From Chitiniphilus eburneus (GTDB taxonomy: Bacteria; Pseudomonadota; Gammaproteobacteria; Burkholderiales; Chitinibacteraceae): DNA of 57,746 bases. The position numbers and the translations under genes are program-made. Below the pieces are notes generated by a model, which was not told where the DNA came from, did not search any database, and worked only from the letters and a program-made list of their open reading frames with translations. Within the stretch, counting starts at the first letter, position 1; each line of letters begins with the position of its first letter. This document shows positions 1 through 8,392 of the stretch, one piece after another. The stretch lies in NCBI RefSeq assembly GCF_005048205.1, contig NZ_SUMF01000022.1, positions 1-57,746 on the forward strand. The letters are read 5' to 3'.

Positions 1-1
1 C

Positions 2-745
2 GCCACCACGCCGACCGGGATTGCCACGTTGAACACGCCGCTCGATCCGCTGGACGCGCTGGCCGATCAGGCGGCCGCGGCCCGCGCGGCCAATGAAGCC
101 ATCGCCGGGCAGACGACGGCAACGCAGGCCGAGGCGGCGGCCGAGGCCGAGCGGCAACTGGAGGACGAACTGCTGCTGAATGCCGCGCTGGCCGGCCAGA
201 CGCTGCGCGAGAATGCCCGCACCCGGCAACTCGATACGCTGCTGGCGCGCCGTGAGGTGGAAAACGCCCTCGGCGGCCTGGGCAGCATGGTGACCAATCC
301 GCAGGCTGGCGACATCAGCCGCGTTGCGCCGGATGCGCCGCTGTCCACGCTGCCCGAACTCGCCGCGCGCAGTGCGGCGGTGGCGAATGGCGGGCGGGTG
401 CTCGCCGATGAGCTGCTGACCGCCGCGCTGGCCGAACCCGCGCCGACGGTGACCGCGCCCGCCACCCCGGCTGCGGCGACCGTGACGGCGGCGACCCAGC
501 CCGATCCGCGCATGGCGCTGGAGCAGCGCTTGATCCACGATGCGCTTACCCCGGGCGTGGGTAATACGCAGCCGTACATGGTCTATGGCACGCCGGCCAA
601 TCCCGCCCTCAATCCGGTACGCGACACGTATATGCAGCCGGATCGGGTGGTGAACCCCGTCGCCGCGTCCAAGGCGGTGGATGAGGTGATGTCCGAGCCG
701 GTGGATACCGCCGGCCTGGTGAGGTCGATCGGCCCGCGTCGTTGA
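2..745 (+). CDS. Ala-rich hypothetical protein, 5' end cut by the window
   Basis: The reading frame is open from the first complete codon of the window, so the TTG at 29 is probably internal and the true start lies to the left. About 247 residues are visible. The first half is Ala/Glu/Arg-rich and looks helical or coiled; a Pro/Thr/Ala-rich linker follows (around residues 140-165 counting from 29); the C-terminal part is less biased and ends in RSIGPRR. No signal peptide or membrane segment can be judged because the N-terminus is missing. I do not recognise a family. The next gene, also on the plus strand, is unrecognised too and could belong to the same locus. Coding strand is inferred from length, GC3 pattern and an uninterrupted frame up to TGA. 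Confidence 0.6.
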   Translation, partial: ATTPTGIATLNTPLDPLDALADQAAAARAANEAIAGQTTATQAEAAAEAERQLEDELLLNAALAGQTLRENARTRQLDTLLARREVENALGGLGSMVTNPQAGDISRVAPDAPLSTLPELAARSAAVANGGRVLADELLTAALAEPAPTVTAPATPAAATVTAATQPDPRMALEQRLIHDALTPGVGNTQPYMVYGTPANPALNPVRDTYMQPDRVVNPVAASKAVDEVMSEPVDTAGLVRSIGPRR

Positions 746-766
746 CCTGACGCGTCGATGGTGCCC

Positions 767-785
767 GGCGAGGCCATGCCTCGCC
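767..785 (+). terminator. Hairpin between two unrecognised genes
   Basis: GGCGAGGC and GCCTCGCC form a perfect 8-bp stem with a CAT loop 22 bases after the stop codon of the first gene. There is no T-run after it, so it may be only a weak or factor-dependent terminator. Confidence 0.3.
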
Positions 786-934
786 GCCGGCCTTGCCGGT
801 CGGTTTGCTTCCTCGCGCCGGCCCGCTGTGCTTCCGATCGACGCCATCTTCCGCCGCGTATCGCTTCGCGCTTCGCTGTCCGTGGCGCGCTGTCTATCCC
901 GATAGCTGTCTGTCATGCGAGCGGGGCGCTGTCC

Positions 935-1714
935 ATGAGCGAAGCAATCGGGAAAACGGGCATTCTCACTTCCATCAATCTGGGCGTGACCATTCTGGCC
1001 GCGGCGGTGGGTATCTGGACCAAGACCAAGCTGGATCAGGCCGATGTGGTGCTCAAGCGGGTGGAGGCGCAGACGCAGGAGTCGAGCGAGCGGCGCGCCG
1101 AGCGCGAAAGCCTGGAACGGCGCCAGATGAGTGTCTACGAGGCGGTGGTGCGCTCGCTGGAATCCGATGACCGTCGCCGGCAGGAGGTGGCGATGGCGCT
1201 GGTGACCAGCATGCTCAGCGATCCGCTGCGCCAGGAACTGCTGCTGGTGCTGACCAAATCGCAGGTGCAGGAGATCAAGCAGGTGGCGCTGCGTACGGTG
1301 CGCCAGGAGCAGTTGTTCAAGCAGGAGCAGCCGCCGGTGGTCGCCACGTCGGCCCCCATGGCCCAGGCGCCGGCGCAGCCCGAGGCGGCGGATTTCCCAC
1401 GCTATCGATTCGACGTGTTCTGGTGCGAGCGCCTGGGGGCGGGGGGGCAGGCGCAGGCGGCAAAAATCGGTGCCGCGCTGCGTGAGCAGGCGGTGTCGCA
1501 GGCGCGGGTGCGGATGCTGCCCGATTCGATCAATGCGCAGGCGGGCTACCGGGTGACCGGCTATGTGATCCGCGCCGATCAGGGCGAGGAGGCGGTGGCG
1601 CGGCGGCTGGCGCAGTTGCTGCAAGGGACGGGCGTCGCGGGCAAACTGATCCAGACCACGCGTTCGCGCCAGGGAACGGCGAACTACATGAGCGCGTTCG
1701 TGTGCCCGGCCTAG
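935..1714 (+). CDS. Membrane-anchored hypothetical protein with SPOR-like C-terminus
   Basis: I chose the ATG at 935 because the preceding 59 in-frame codons have no protein-like character, and because a hydrophobic segment then falls at residues 9-28 (GILTSINL...VGIW). The 259-residue product has this single membrane helix, a charged, probably coiled-coil region (about 30-120), a Pro/Ala-rich linker (about 130-155) and a compact C-terminal alpha/beta region (about 158-259, starting RYRFDVFWCE). The C-terminal part resembles the general design of SPOR or LytR_C modules, but this is impression, not a firm match. The layout suggests an inner-membrane protein with a helical stalk. Its TAG stop codon lies inside the end of a repeat element (see 1711). 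Confidence 0.6.
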   Translation: MSEAIGKTGILTSINLGVTILAAAVGIWTKTKLDQADVVLKRVEAQTQESSERRAERESLERRQMSVYEAVVRSLESDDRRRQEVAMALVTSMLSDPLRQELLLVLTKSQVQEIKQVALRTVRQEQLFKQEQPPVVATSAPMAQAPAQPEAADFPRYRFDVFWCERLGAGGQAQAAKIGAALREQAVSQARVRMLPDSINAQAGYRVTGYVIRADQGEEAVARRLAQLLQGTGVAGKLIQTTRSRQGTANYMSAFVCPA

Positions 1715-1979
1715 GGCGAATCGACCTTCAAACATGGGATGCGTTGGTTCGTGGGCCGGGTGGCAGCACGAAGCGCGGTGCCGCAGAGAGCCTTCCTCTC
1801 TGCAAGCCGTGCGACAAAGCAGACATCGGCCCACGGGCCAACCCGAAGGGAAGGAAGAAGGCCGGCGCAGCGCTGCGTTGTGCCTCGCTCGTGGGGATCA
1901 CCCCACTTCGCTCGGCACGCCTTGCCCTGCATCCGGCCTTCGTCCTTCGCACCCACGTTTGAATGTCGATTCGCCCTAG
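1711..1979. repeat. MITE-like element A, 269 bp with 28-bp inverted ends
   Basis: The ends 1711-1738 and 1952-1979 are inverted copies of each other over 28 bases with two mismatches, starting CTAGGGCGAATCGA on each strand. Each end carries a TA, as expected for duplication of a TA or CTAG target. The interior has no convincing gene; the short open frames across it are compositional. The left TAG is also the stop codon of the upstream gene. This accounts for most of the otherwise empty stretch between 1715 and 2056. Confidence 0.7.
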
Positions 1980-2050
1980 GGCGGGTCATCGAATGCATCG
2001 CGGCAGCGCTGGGCCGAAAAGACACCCTCCACCGCATCGCGGCCTTCGTC
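1976..2050. repeat. Partial repeat element B abutting element A
   Basis: A second copy of the CTAGGGCG end starts at the right-hand TAG of element A and continues with GCAGCGCTGGGCCGAAAA and CACCCTCCACCGCATCGC. The same strings recur inside element D near 16180-16205 and element E near 56420-56440. No matching right end was found before the next gene, so this is a half-element or a nested remnant. Confidence 0.55.
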
Positions 2051-2056
2051 CACCCC

Positions 2057-3022
2057 TCAAAAGCTGACCGCGAAGCCCAGCGACATCCCCGATACGTTGT
2101 CGCCCATCACGTGGCGTGCCACCAGCCGCCAGCGGGTGACGAAAATGTCGTACTTGCTGGAATCCAGTTCCAGCCCGACGCCGAGGGTGGACAGCGAATC
2201 GAAGCCCAGGATGCCGGCCTGGCTGCCCAGGAACTGCGAGTGCGACACTTCCAGTACGTAGCGGAGCGGCCGGTCCAGCGCGGTGAAGCCGGTCGGTGCG
2301 CGCCAGCGGGCCCACAGGTTGGCGGTCTTGGCATCGGCATGCCCTTTCACCGCTTCGCTGCCGCCGATGCTTTCCAGGCGGATATAGGTGTAGCGCAGCT
2401 CTACGTCGATTTCGTAACCGGGGCGGTAGTGCTCGTAGTCGAGCATCAGCGATCCACCCCAGCCGGCGGCGGCAAGATTGCCGTCATTGAGGAAGTCCAG
2501 CTCGTACCCGGTGCGTTGGCCGACGAACCAGTTGGCCAGGCTGGCGTCGCTGGCCATGTAGCCGAGGGCGAAGTTGGCGATCGGGCGCAGTACCAGTTCG
2601 TCGGCGATGGGAAAATCCCAGCCGATGCCGCCGGTGGCGGACACGGTGTTCCATTTCACCGGCACCACCCGCGTTTCGGCGCCCTGGGTGACGACGAATT
2701 CGGGATCGTAGCGGCTGTAGGCGATGGCGCCTTCCAGGTAGAGCGGCAGCGATTTGCTGACGGTGAAGCCGCCGCCGAGCTGGCTCATGGTGATGCCGGG
2801 GTTGCCGGTTTCGGCCTCCTGGATCGACAACGAACTGGTGGTGAGGTCCGGGACCACCGAATACGCCATCAGCGACAGGATGCCGTTGGCACGCTGTTGC
2901 AGGCGGTTGTCCACCTTGGCTTCGAGCCGGTCGCCGGGGGCGGCGTGGGCGGTGGGGAACAGGGCCGCGCCGGCGGCGGCCAGGAGCAGGGAAACGGCAC
3001 GGGGCGCGGTAATATTTCTCAT
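2057..3022 (-). CDS. Outer-membrane beta-barrel protein
   Basis: The 321-residue product begins with a typical Sec signal peptide (MRNITAPRAVSLLLAAAG..., cleavage expected after AHA, about residue 27). The rest alternates polar and hydrophobic residues in short aromatic-rich strands (for example PLYLEGAIAYSRYDP, YEIDVELRYTYIRLES) and ends in Phe (SLGFAVSF), the usual signature of a barrel inserted by the BAM machinery. I see no catalytic motif. An upstream in-frame ATG at 3034 would add four residues; neither start has a clear ribosome binding site. Substrate or role is unknown. The gene stands alone and ends close to the repeat elements. Confidence 0.75.
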   Translation of the reverse strand: MRNITAPRAVSLLLAAAGAALFPTAHAAPGDRLEAKVDNRLQQRANGILSLMAYSVVPDLTTSSLSIQEAETGNPGITMSQLGGGFTVSKSLPLYLEGAIAYSRYDPEFVVTQGAETRVVPVKWNTVSATGGIGWDFPIADELVLRPIANFALGYMASDASLANWFVGQRTGYELDFLNDGNLAAAGWGGSLMLDYEHYRPGYEIDVELRYTYIRLESIGGSEAVKGHADAKTANLWARWRAPTGFTALDRPLRYVLEVSHSQFLGSQAGILGFDSLSTLGVGLELDSSKYDIFVTRWRLVARHVMGDNVSGMSLGFAVSF

Positions 3023-3111
3023 GCCGTTTACCATAGGCGGTCACCCTGCGGCTTGCCAGCCGCTCGCTTGAAGCTTTTGTGAACGCCGGGCCGCGTTGCG
3101 CGGCCGGCGTT

Positions 3112-4116
3112 TCAGGCGGCGTGGGCGCGGCGGTTGTGGCGGATCGACGAATACAGCGACAAGCCGATGAAGCCGGCGCCGATCAGGCCGGTCACCACTT
3201 CGGAAATCTCGTGGAAAGTGCCGACGAACATGATGGTGGCCAGCGCGCCGATGGCGTAGAAAGCGCCGTGTTCCAGGTAGCGGAAGGCATCCAGTGTTTC
3301 GCGCTCGACGAACATGATGGTCAGCGAGCGCACGAACATGGCGCCCACGCCGAGGCCGATGGCGATGATGAAGATGTTGTTGGAAATCGCAAACGCGCCG
3401 ATCACGCCGTCGAAGCTGAAGCTGGCGTCAAGGACTTCCAGGTAGAGAAAGCCGGACAAGCCGGTGCGCGCCGCCACCTGGTCACCGCCTTCGAACAGGC
3501 TGCCGAAGCCATCCACCGCGATATAGGTGACGATGCCGGCAATGCCCGCCAGCACGAATTCGAGCTGGCCATGCCCGCCCAGGAAGGTGGAAATCACGTA
3601 GATGGCGATCAGGCACAGGCCGATTTCCACCGCTTCGATCCGCCCGGTGCGCGCCAGCGGGCGTTCGATCACGCCGATCCAGTGCACGTCTTTTTCCTGG
3701 TCGAAAAAGAACTTGAGGAACACCATCATCAGGAAAGCGCCGCCAAAGCCGGCAATCACTCCGTGCGCCGAGGTCAGCGTGCGGGCGTAGTCGTCCGGGC
3801 GGCTGACCGCCATCGCCAGGGCATCCCACGGCGTGAGATGGCCGACCACGGCGACGATGATCACCGGGAATACCACGCGCATGCCGAACACGGCGATCAG
3901 CATGCCCCAGGTGAGAAAGCGCCGACGCCAGACGGCGTTCATGTCCCGCAGCACGGTGGCGTTGACCACCGCGTTGTCGAACGACAGCGAGATTTCCAGC
4001 ACGCAGAGGATGGCGACGATGAACACGGCCTTGGCGCCACCGAGCATTCCGGCGGCCACGAGGCCGGCCAGCGCGACGAGCAGCGAGCCTTTGAAGAAAC
4101 GGAACAGCAGGGACAT
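3112..4116 (-). CDS. DUF475 / TerC-like integral membrane protein
   Basis: A 334-residue polytopic inner-membrane protein with about nine hydrophobic segments. The acidic membrane motifs of the TerC/DUF475 group are visible: SLSFDNAVVNA near residue 38 and DASFSFDGVIGAF near residue 215. Related TerC-type proteins are linked to tellurite resistance and to metal (often manganese) export; whether this one moves an ion is inference. The ATG at 4116 was chosen because MSLLFRFFKGSLL starts the first membrane region; the much longer open frame extending to 5112 is the antisense of rlmJ. It lies 38 bases downstream of rlmJ on the same strand, so the two may be cotranscribed. Confidence 0.85.
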   Translation of the reverse strand: MSLLFRFFKGSLLVALAGLVAAGMLGGAKAVFIVAILCVLEISLSFDNAVVNATVLRDMNAVWRRRFLTWGMLIAVFGMRVVFPVIIVAVVGHLTPWDALAMAVSRPDDYARTLTSAHGVIAGFGGAFLMMVFLKFFFDQEKDVHWIGVIERPLARTGRIEAVEIGLCLIAIYVISTFLGGHGQLEFVLAGIAGIVTYIAVDGFGSLFEGGDQVAARTGLSGFLYLEVLDASFSFDGVIGAFAISNNIFIIAIGLGVGAMFVRSLTIMFVERETLDAFRYLEHGAFYAIGALATIMFVGTFHEISEVVTGLIGAGFIGLSLYSSIRHNRRAHAA

Positions 4117-4154
4117 GGGGCAGGGTCCGCGGTAAGAGTTGAAAACGGGCCGTC

Positions 4155-5000
4155 TCAGGCGGCGTGGTATTCCAGCACGGGCCGCGCACCACGATCCTGG
4201 CCGAGCAAGGTCGTCAGCAGCGGCAGGATGCCGCCCAGCGTGGCGGCCAGCGTGTACGGCGGGTTGAGGATGAACATGCCGCTGCCGTGCATGCCGAAGC
4301 CGTCGGCGGCCGGGGCCTGGACGTGCAGTTCGGCGCGCAGCCAGCTTTTCACCGGCAGCTTTTTCAGCCGTTGCGGCAGTTCGCGCGATTCCTCGCGCGA
4401 CAGGCACGGGTACCAGACGGCGTAGACGCCGCCGGGAAAGCGGCGCAGCGCTTCTTCCAGCGCATCGACCACGCGCCGGTAGTCGCCTTTGTCCTCGTAC
4501 GGCGGGTCGATCAGCGTCAGCGCACGGCGCGGTGGCGGCGGCAGCAGCGCCTTGATCCCGGCAAAGCCGTCGGCCTGCTGCCATTGGGCCTGGCGGCCCA
4601 GCGTGGCGACGTTCTCCGCCAGCAGCCGGGCATCGGTGGGGTGCAGCTCGAACAGGCGCAGCTTGTCGTCGCGCCGCATCACGCGCTGGGCCACCAGCGG
4701 CGAGCCGGGATAGAACGCCAGCCGGCCATCGGCGTTGAAGCCACGGATCACGTCCACGTAACGCGCCAGCGGTTCGGGCAATGCCGGTGCGTTCCATAGT
4801 CGGGCAATGCCGGATTCGAATTCCGCATTGCGTGCCGCGTAGCCTTCGGTCAGCGCGTACAGGCCGGCGCCGGCGTGCGTATCCAGATACCAGTAGGTCT
4901 TGTCTTTCTGGTTCAGGTAGTTCAACAGTTCCACGAGCAGGAAATGCTTGAGGACATCGGCATGGTTGCCGGCGTGGAAGGCGTGGCGATAGCTGAGCAT
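4155..5000 (-). CDS. rlmJ: 23S rRNA (adenine(2030)-N6)-methyltransferase RlmJ
   Basis: RlmJ methylates A2030 of 23S rRNA. The 281-residue product starts MLSYRHAFHAGNHADVLKHF, almost the same as the E. coli protein, which fixes the start at 5000 rather than the upstream ATG at 5009. The SAM-binding loop is seen as DTHAGAG (residues 40-46) and the catalytic (N/D)PPY motif as DPPY (165-168). Length matches the family (about 280). The gene is transcribed towards the DUF475 gene and diverges from the lipoprotein at 5133. Confidence 0.95.
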   Translation of the reverse strand: MLSYRHAFHAGNHADVLKHFLLVELLNYLNQKDKTYWYLDTHAGAGLYALTEGYAARNAEFESGIARLWNAPALPEPLARYVDVIRGFNADGRLAFYPGSPLVAQRVMRRDDKLRLFELHPTDARLLAENVATLGRQAQWQQADGFAGIKALLPPPPRRALTLIDPPYEDKGDYRRVVDALEEALRRFPGGVYAVWYPCLSREESRELPQRLKKLPVKSWLRAELHVQAPAADGFGMHGSGMFILNPPYTLAATLGGILPLLTTLLGQDRGARPVLEYHAA

Positions 5001-5132
5001 GGCGGGCACAAAATGGGTTGCAGGCCGCGAGCGTAGCGCCTGGGGGGCGTGTTGCCAATCGGATCGGGGGAACTTGGACGCCGAACGCGCGCTCCGATAC
5101 CCGGATGATCATGTGTGCAGGAGGAACCTTCG

Positions 5133-5768
5133 ATGAAAATGCTCGGTCTGGTGGCGACGGTGCCCCTGGTGTTCGGGTTGGTGGCGTGCGACAAGGCGAT
5201 GGAGTCGGTCCAGAAGCAGGGCAACGCCGCGGTGGAGAATGCCACCCGCGATGCGGCGTCGGCGGTGGCGGCCGAGGCGCGCGAGGCGCTGGACAAGGTG
5301 AAGCAACAGGCAGATGAGGCGCTGGCCGGGGTGGATGCCAGCGGTGTCGCGGCCGAGGTGAAACGCCATGGCGACGCGTTGAAGGACAGTGCCCGCCGCC
5401 TGGCGGGCAATGACTGGAAGCCGCTGGACGATTATGTCGGCCAGTATCCGCGCGATATCGGGCTGTTCTCGGAGGTCAGCCCCATCACGCCGGAACTGAA
5501 GAAGCTGCTGGGCGCCAAGCTGGAAACCTTCCGCGCCAATATGGGTACCCAGGGGCCGCTGTCGCGCGAACAGGTGTTGTACGTCACCGGCAACAAGCCG
5601 CATCAGGGCGGCGACGAGATGGCCTATCTGCTGATCGATACCGCCCAGCGCCGGCTGGAGGTGGGGCTGGTGGAGCACGGCAGGCTGACCGTCTATGCCT
5701 CGCCCGGCGAGGCACTGGCGCGGCCCAAGGATGTGCAGACGATGCTGAGCAACCTCAACAGCGTTTGA
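5133..5768 (+). CDS. Lipoprotein with coiled-coil region, function unknown
   Basis: The ATG at 5133 follows a strong AGGAGG site at the right spacing; the GTG at 5115 opens the frame earlier but overlaps that site. The 211-residue product has a lipoprotein signal (MKMLGLVATVPLVFGLVAC, lipobox LVAC, acylated Cys19), then an Ala/Glu/Lys-rich amphipathic stretch up to about residue 90 likely to form a coiled coil, and a compact C-terminal half beginning near WKPLDDYVGQYPRD. Lipid-anchored periplasmic protein; partner and role unknown. It diverges from rlmJ. Confidence 0.75.
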   Translation: MKMLGLVATVPLVFGLVACDKAMESVQKQGNAAVENATRDAASAVAAEAREALDKVKQQADEALAGVDASGVAAEVKRHGDALKDSARRLAGNDWKPLDDYVGQYPRDIGLFSEVSPITPELKKLLGAKLETFRANMGTQGPLSREQVLYVTGNKPHQGGDEMAYLLIDTAQRRLEVGLVEHGRLTVYASPGEALARPKDVQTMLSNLNSV

Positions 5769-5822
5769 TCGATCGCCTTGCCCTCGGGCAGGATGCGGGC
5801 TTTGCGCCCGTGGAGCCTGATC

Positions 5823-6137
5823 GTGGACCTGCCCGAACTCACCGCCGAGATCCGTGCCTTTGCCGAGGCGCGCGACTGGCTGCCGTACCATTCTCCCAAG
5901 AACCTCGTGATGGCCATGTCGGTCGAGATGGCCGAACTGCTGGAGCACTTCCAGTGGCTGACACCGGAACAGGCCACGGCAATGGCGCACGACCCGGTAC
6001 GCCGCGTGCCGGTGGAAGAGGAAATGGCCGATGTGCTGATCTACATGCTGCGGCTGGCCGACGTGCTGGGCGTGGACGTGGAGGCGGCCATCCGTGACAA
6101 GATGGCCAAGAATGCGCTGAAGTATCCGGCTCCCTGA
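5823..6137 (+). CDS. MazG-like nucleotide pyrophosphohydrolase
   Basis: About 104 residues of the all-alpha NTP pyrophosphohydrolase (MazG/dCTPase-like) fold, which hydrolyses (d)NTPs or related house-cleaning substrates to the monophosphate. Visible signatures are NPKN-like SPKNLVMAMSVEMAELLEHF, with the ExxE metal ligands (EMAELLE), and the second acidic motif EEEMADVLIYMLRLAD. I placed the start at GTG 5823 (VDLPELTAEIRAF) because homologues begin at this point; ATG 5793 is an alternative adding ten residues. The specific nucleotide substrate cannot be read from sequence. Located 54 bases after the preceding lipoprotein gene. Confidence 0.85.
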   Translation: MDLPELTAEIRAFAEARDWLPYHSPKNLVMAMSVEMAELLEHFQWLTPEQATAMAHDPVRRVPVEEEMADVLIYMLRLADVLGVDVEAAIRDKMAKNALKYPAP

Positions 6138-6217
6138 ACGGCGCGCGGCGAGCCAGGGCGCGGCGGGGGCGGACAGGTTCTACCATAACCGTATCGTCAC
6201 ATTCGGAAGGAAGCGCC

Positions 6218-6448
6218 ATGCAACGTGTCTTCGAAGCAAGCAACGGCATCGAGGCCCACCTGGTGAAGCACTGGCTGGACGCCAGCCGCATCCCGTGCGA
6301 GGTGCGCGGCGAGTACCTGCAAGGCGCGCTGGGCGAGTTGCCGGTCGGGTCGCTGGTGGCGCTGTGGGTGGAAGATCACCAGGCCGAACAGGCGCGCGGC
6401 GTGATCGCGGAATGGTTCGCGGCGGCGCCGGACGAGGACGCGGCCTGA
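6218..6448 (+). CDS. DUF2007-family small protein
   Basis: A 76-residue protein whose pattern (MQRVFEASNGIEAHLVKHWL, then a short loop, GSLVALWVEDHQAEQARGVI) matches the DUF2007 'putative signal-transducing' fold, a small ACT/PII-like module with unknown ligand. A GGAAGGAAG purine tract precedes the ATG at good distance. It faces the convergent rarD gene with only ten bases between stop codons. Confidence 0.8.
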   Translation: MQRVFEASNGIEAHLVKHWLDASRIPCEVRGEYLQGALGELPVGSLVALWVEDHQAEQARGVIAEWFAAAPDEDAA

Positions 6449-6458
6449 CGCTGGGCGA

Positions 6459-7334
6459 TCAGGCGCGCCTGCGTCGCGCCGCCCAGAATCCTTCGGCCGT
6501 GTAGATCAGCAGCGCGCCCCAGATCAGCGCGAACCCCGTGACTCGCGCCGCGCCGAACGGCTCGTGCCAGAGCAGCACCCCCAACAGCAACTGCACCGTT
6601 GGTCCGGCGTATTGCAGGATGCCCAGCAGCGACATCGGAATGCGCCGCGCGCCGGCGGCAAACAGCAACAGCGGCACGGCGGTGACGGGCCCGGCCATCA
6701 GGCACAGGAATCGTACCCACGGCGTGGCGTGATCGAACCCGGCCTGGCCAGAGGCCAGCAGCCACGCCAGCACGCCGCCGGCCACGGGGAAGAACACCAG
6801 TGTTTCCAGCGACAGCCCTTCCAGCGCGCCCAGCGAGGCGGTCTTGCGCAGCAGGCCGTAGAAGCCGAACGACAACGCCAGCGTGATGGCGATCCATGGC
6901 AGTTGCCCGGCCTGCCACGTCAGCCAGGCGACGCCGGCCCCCGCGACGGCGACCGCGAGCCACTGGCCCAGGCGCAGCCGCTCGCGCAGGACCACGACGC
7001 CGATCAGTACGCTGACCAGGGGATTGATGAAATAGCCCAGGCTGGCATCGACCACGCGATTGGCCTGCACCGACCAGATGTAGACGAACCAGTTGACCGC
7101 CAGCAACGCGGCGCTGGCGGCGAACCCGGCCATTACCTTGGGTTGCCGTAGCGCGGTGCCCAGCCAGCGCCAGTTGCGGCGCACCGCGAGGATGACGCCG
7201 AGGAACACCAGCGACCACACCATGCGGTGCAGCAGTACCTCGCCGGCGGGAATGCCCTGCAACTGTTTGAGGAACAACGGCAAAAGCCCCCACATCAGGT
7301 AGGCGGCCAGGGCGTAGAGAATGCCGGTTTGCAT
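6459..7334 (-). CDS. rarD: EamA-family transporter RarD
   Basis: A 291-residue inner-membrane protein with about ten membrane helices in two EamA repeats. The N-terminus MQTGILYALAAYLMWGLLP with PLFLKQL is the hallmark of RarD (family length about 295). RarD belongs to the drug/metabolite transporter superfamily; its substrate is uncertain. The start at 7334 is preferred; the longer frame up to 7532 has no support. C-terminus is AARRRRA. It converges with the DUF2007 gene and diverges from the NagD-type phosphatase. Confidence 0.9.
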   Translation of the reverse strand: MQTGILYALAAYLMWGLLPLFLKQLQGIPAGEVLLHRMVWSLVFLGVILAVRRNWRWLGTALRQPKVMAGFAASAALLAVNWFVYIWSVQANRVVDASLGYFINPLVSVLIGVVVLRERLRLGQWLAVAVAGAGVAWLTWQAGQLPWIAITLALSFGFYGLLRKTASLGALEGLSLETLVFFPVAGGVLAWLLASGQAGFDHATPWVRFLCLMAGPVTAVPLLLFAAGARRIPMSLLGILQYAGPTVQLLLGVLLWHEPFGAARVTGFALIWGALLIYTAEGFWAARRRRA

Positions 7335-7509
7335 GGAAGGCGCAGCGGGGCGAAGCGGGAGGGCGTTCGACTCTAGTGGAATCGGCCTGGCGGCGGCATC
7401 GGGAAAAGCCCACCCGGCAAGCCGGGTCAAACCCGGTGGGATAGGCTGAGTGCCGGACCGGGCGTAGACTTCGGCCATTCCCGGTTTCCACTTTGTACAA
7501 GGTTCTTCG

Positions 7510-8277
7510 ATGAAAGCCATCATTTCCGACATGGACGGCGTGATCTACCGCGGCAAGCAGTTGATCCCCGGCGCCAACGAGTTCGTGCAACGCCTGCTGA
7601 GCGAGAAGGTGCCGTTCCTGTTCCTGACCAACAACGCCGAGCAGACGCCGCTGGACCTGAAGCTGAAGCTGGAATACATGGGCATCCGTGGGGTGACCGA
7701 GGAAAACTTCATCACCAGCGCGATGGCGACGGCAATGTTCCTGCGCCAGCAGAAGGAGCGCGCCACGGTGTTCGTGGTGGGTGGTGGCGGCCTGATCAAT
7801 GAGCTGTACAACATCGGCTTTTCGATCTCGGAATCACACCCCGATTACGTGGTGGTGTCCAAGACCGGCAACTTCTCGTTCGAGACGCTGAAGAAGGCGG
7901 TGCGATTGATCGATGGCGGCGCCAAGTTCATCGGGACCAACCCGGACATGATCGATCCGGTGGAAGGCGGCAACGAGCCGGCGGCGGGGACGCTGCTGGC
8001 GGCGATCTCGGCGGCAACCGGCAAGAAGCCCTACATCGTGGGCAAGCCGAACGCGCTGATGATGACGCTGGCCACGCGCAAGCTGGGCGTGCATCCGGAA
8101 GACGCGGTGATGGTGGGCGACCGGATGGACACCGACATCGTGGGCGGCATGGAGGCGGGCATGACCACCGCGCTGGTGTTGTCGGGCGTGACCACGATGG
8201 ACATGATCGATCACTTTCCGTACAAGCCCAACCACGTGTTCGATCACGTGGGGCAGATCGACCCGGCCGCGCTGTAA
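7510..8277 (+). CDS. nagD: HAD-IIA phosphatase, NagD (UMP phosphatase) type
   Basis: A 255-residue cytosolic haloacid-dehalogenase-superfamily phosphatase. Motif I is DMDGVIYRG with the nucleophile Asp7 and acid Asp9; motif II lies in LFLTNN; the lysine of motif III is in VGKPNALMM; motif IV is VGDRMDTDI. The run TSAMATAMFLRQQ closely parallels E. coli NagD, which dephosphorylates UMP and other nucleotides and is tied to the nag (amino sugar) genes there. No nag genes are nearby here, so the name rests on sequence. Convergent with the ABC transporter operon. Confidence 0.85.
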   Translation: MKAIISDMDGVIYRGKQLIPGANEFVQRLLSEKVPFLFLTNNAEQTPLDLKLKLEYMGIRGVTEENFITSAMATAMFLRQQKERATVFVVGGGGLINELYNIGFSISESHPDYVVVSKTGNFSFETLKKAVRLIDGGAKFIGTNPDMIDPVEGGNEPAAGTLLAAISAATGKKPYIVGKPNALMMTLATRKLGVHPEDAVMVGDRMDTDIVGGMEAGMTTALVLSGVTTMDMIDHFPYKPNHVFDHVGQIDPAAL

Positions 8278-8298
8278 CACTGCTGGGCAGGAAGAAAG

Positions 8299-8386
8299 GG
8301 GAAGAGGGAAGGGTGCAAAGGCAAGTCAAAGACAAAGACGAAAGCGTCTTTGTTTTTGCAGTAGCCCTTCTCCCTTCCCTCTTCCC
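8299..8386. terminator. Nested inverted repeats / bidirectional terminator
   Basis: Between convergent genes. An inner perfect hairpin (CAAAGACG, AAAG loop, CGTCTTTG; 8333-8352) is followed by TTTTT on the plus strand. It is enclosed by an exact 15-bp inverted repeat (8299-8313 with 8372-8386, GGGAAGAGGGAAGGG). The inner hairpin fits a terminator for the NagD-type gene; the outer arms, purine-rich on one strand, are unusual. Confidence 0.65.
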
Positions 8387-8392
8387 GTTCTG

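Noticed and set aside
4117-4154. A manganese (yybP-ykoY) riboswitch ahead of the TerC-like DUF475 gene
   Set aside because: Only 38 bases separate it from rlmJ and no riboswitch core motifs are seen.
3112-5112. A 666-codon minus-strand frame that would fuse the DUF475 protein to a long N-terminal extension
   Set aside because: The upstream half is the wrong frame of rlmJ; DUF475 starts cleanly at 4116.
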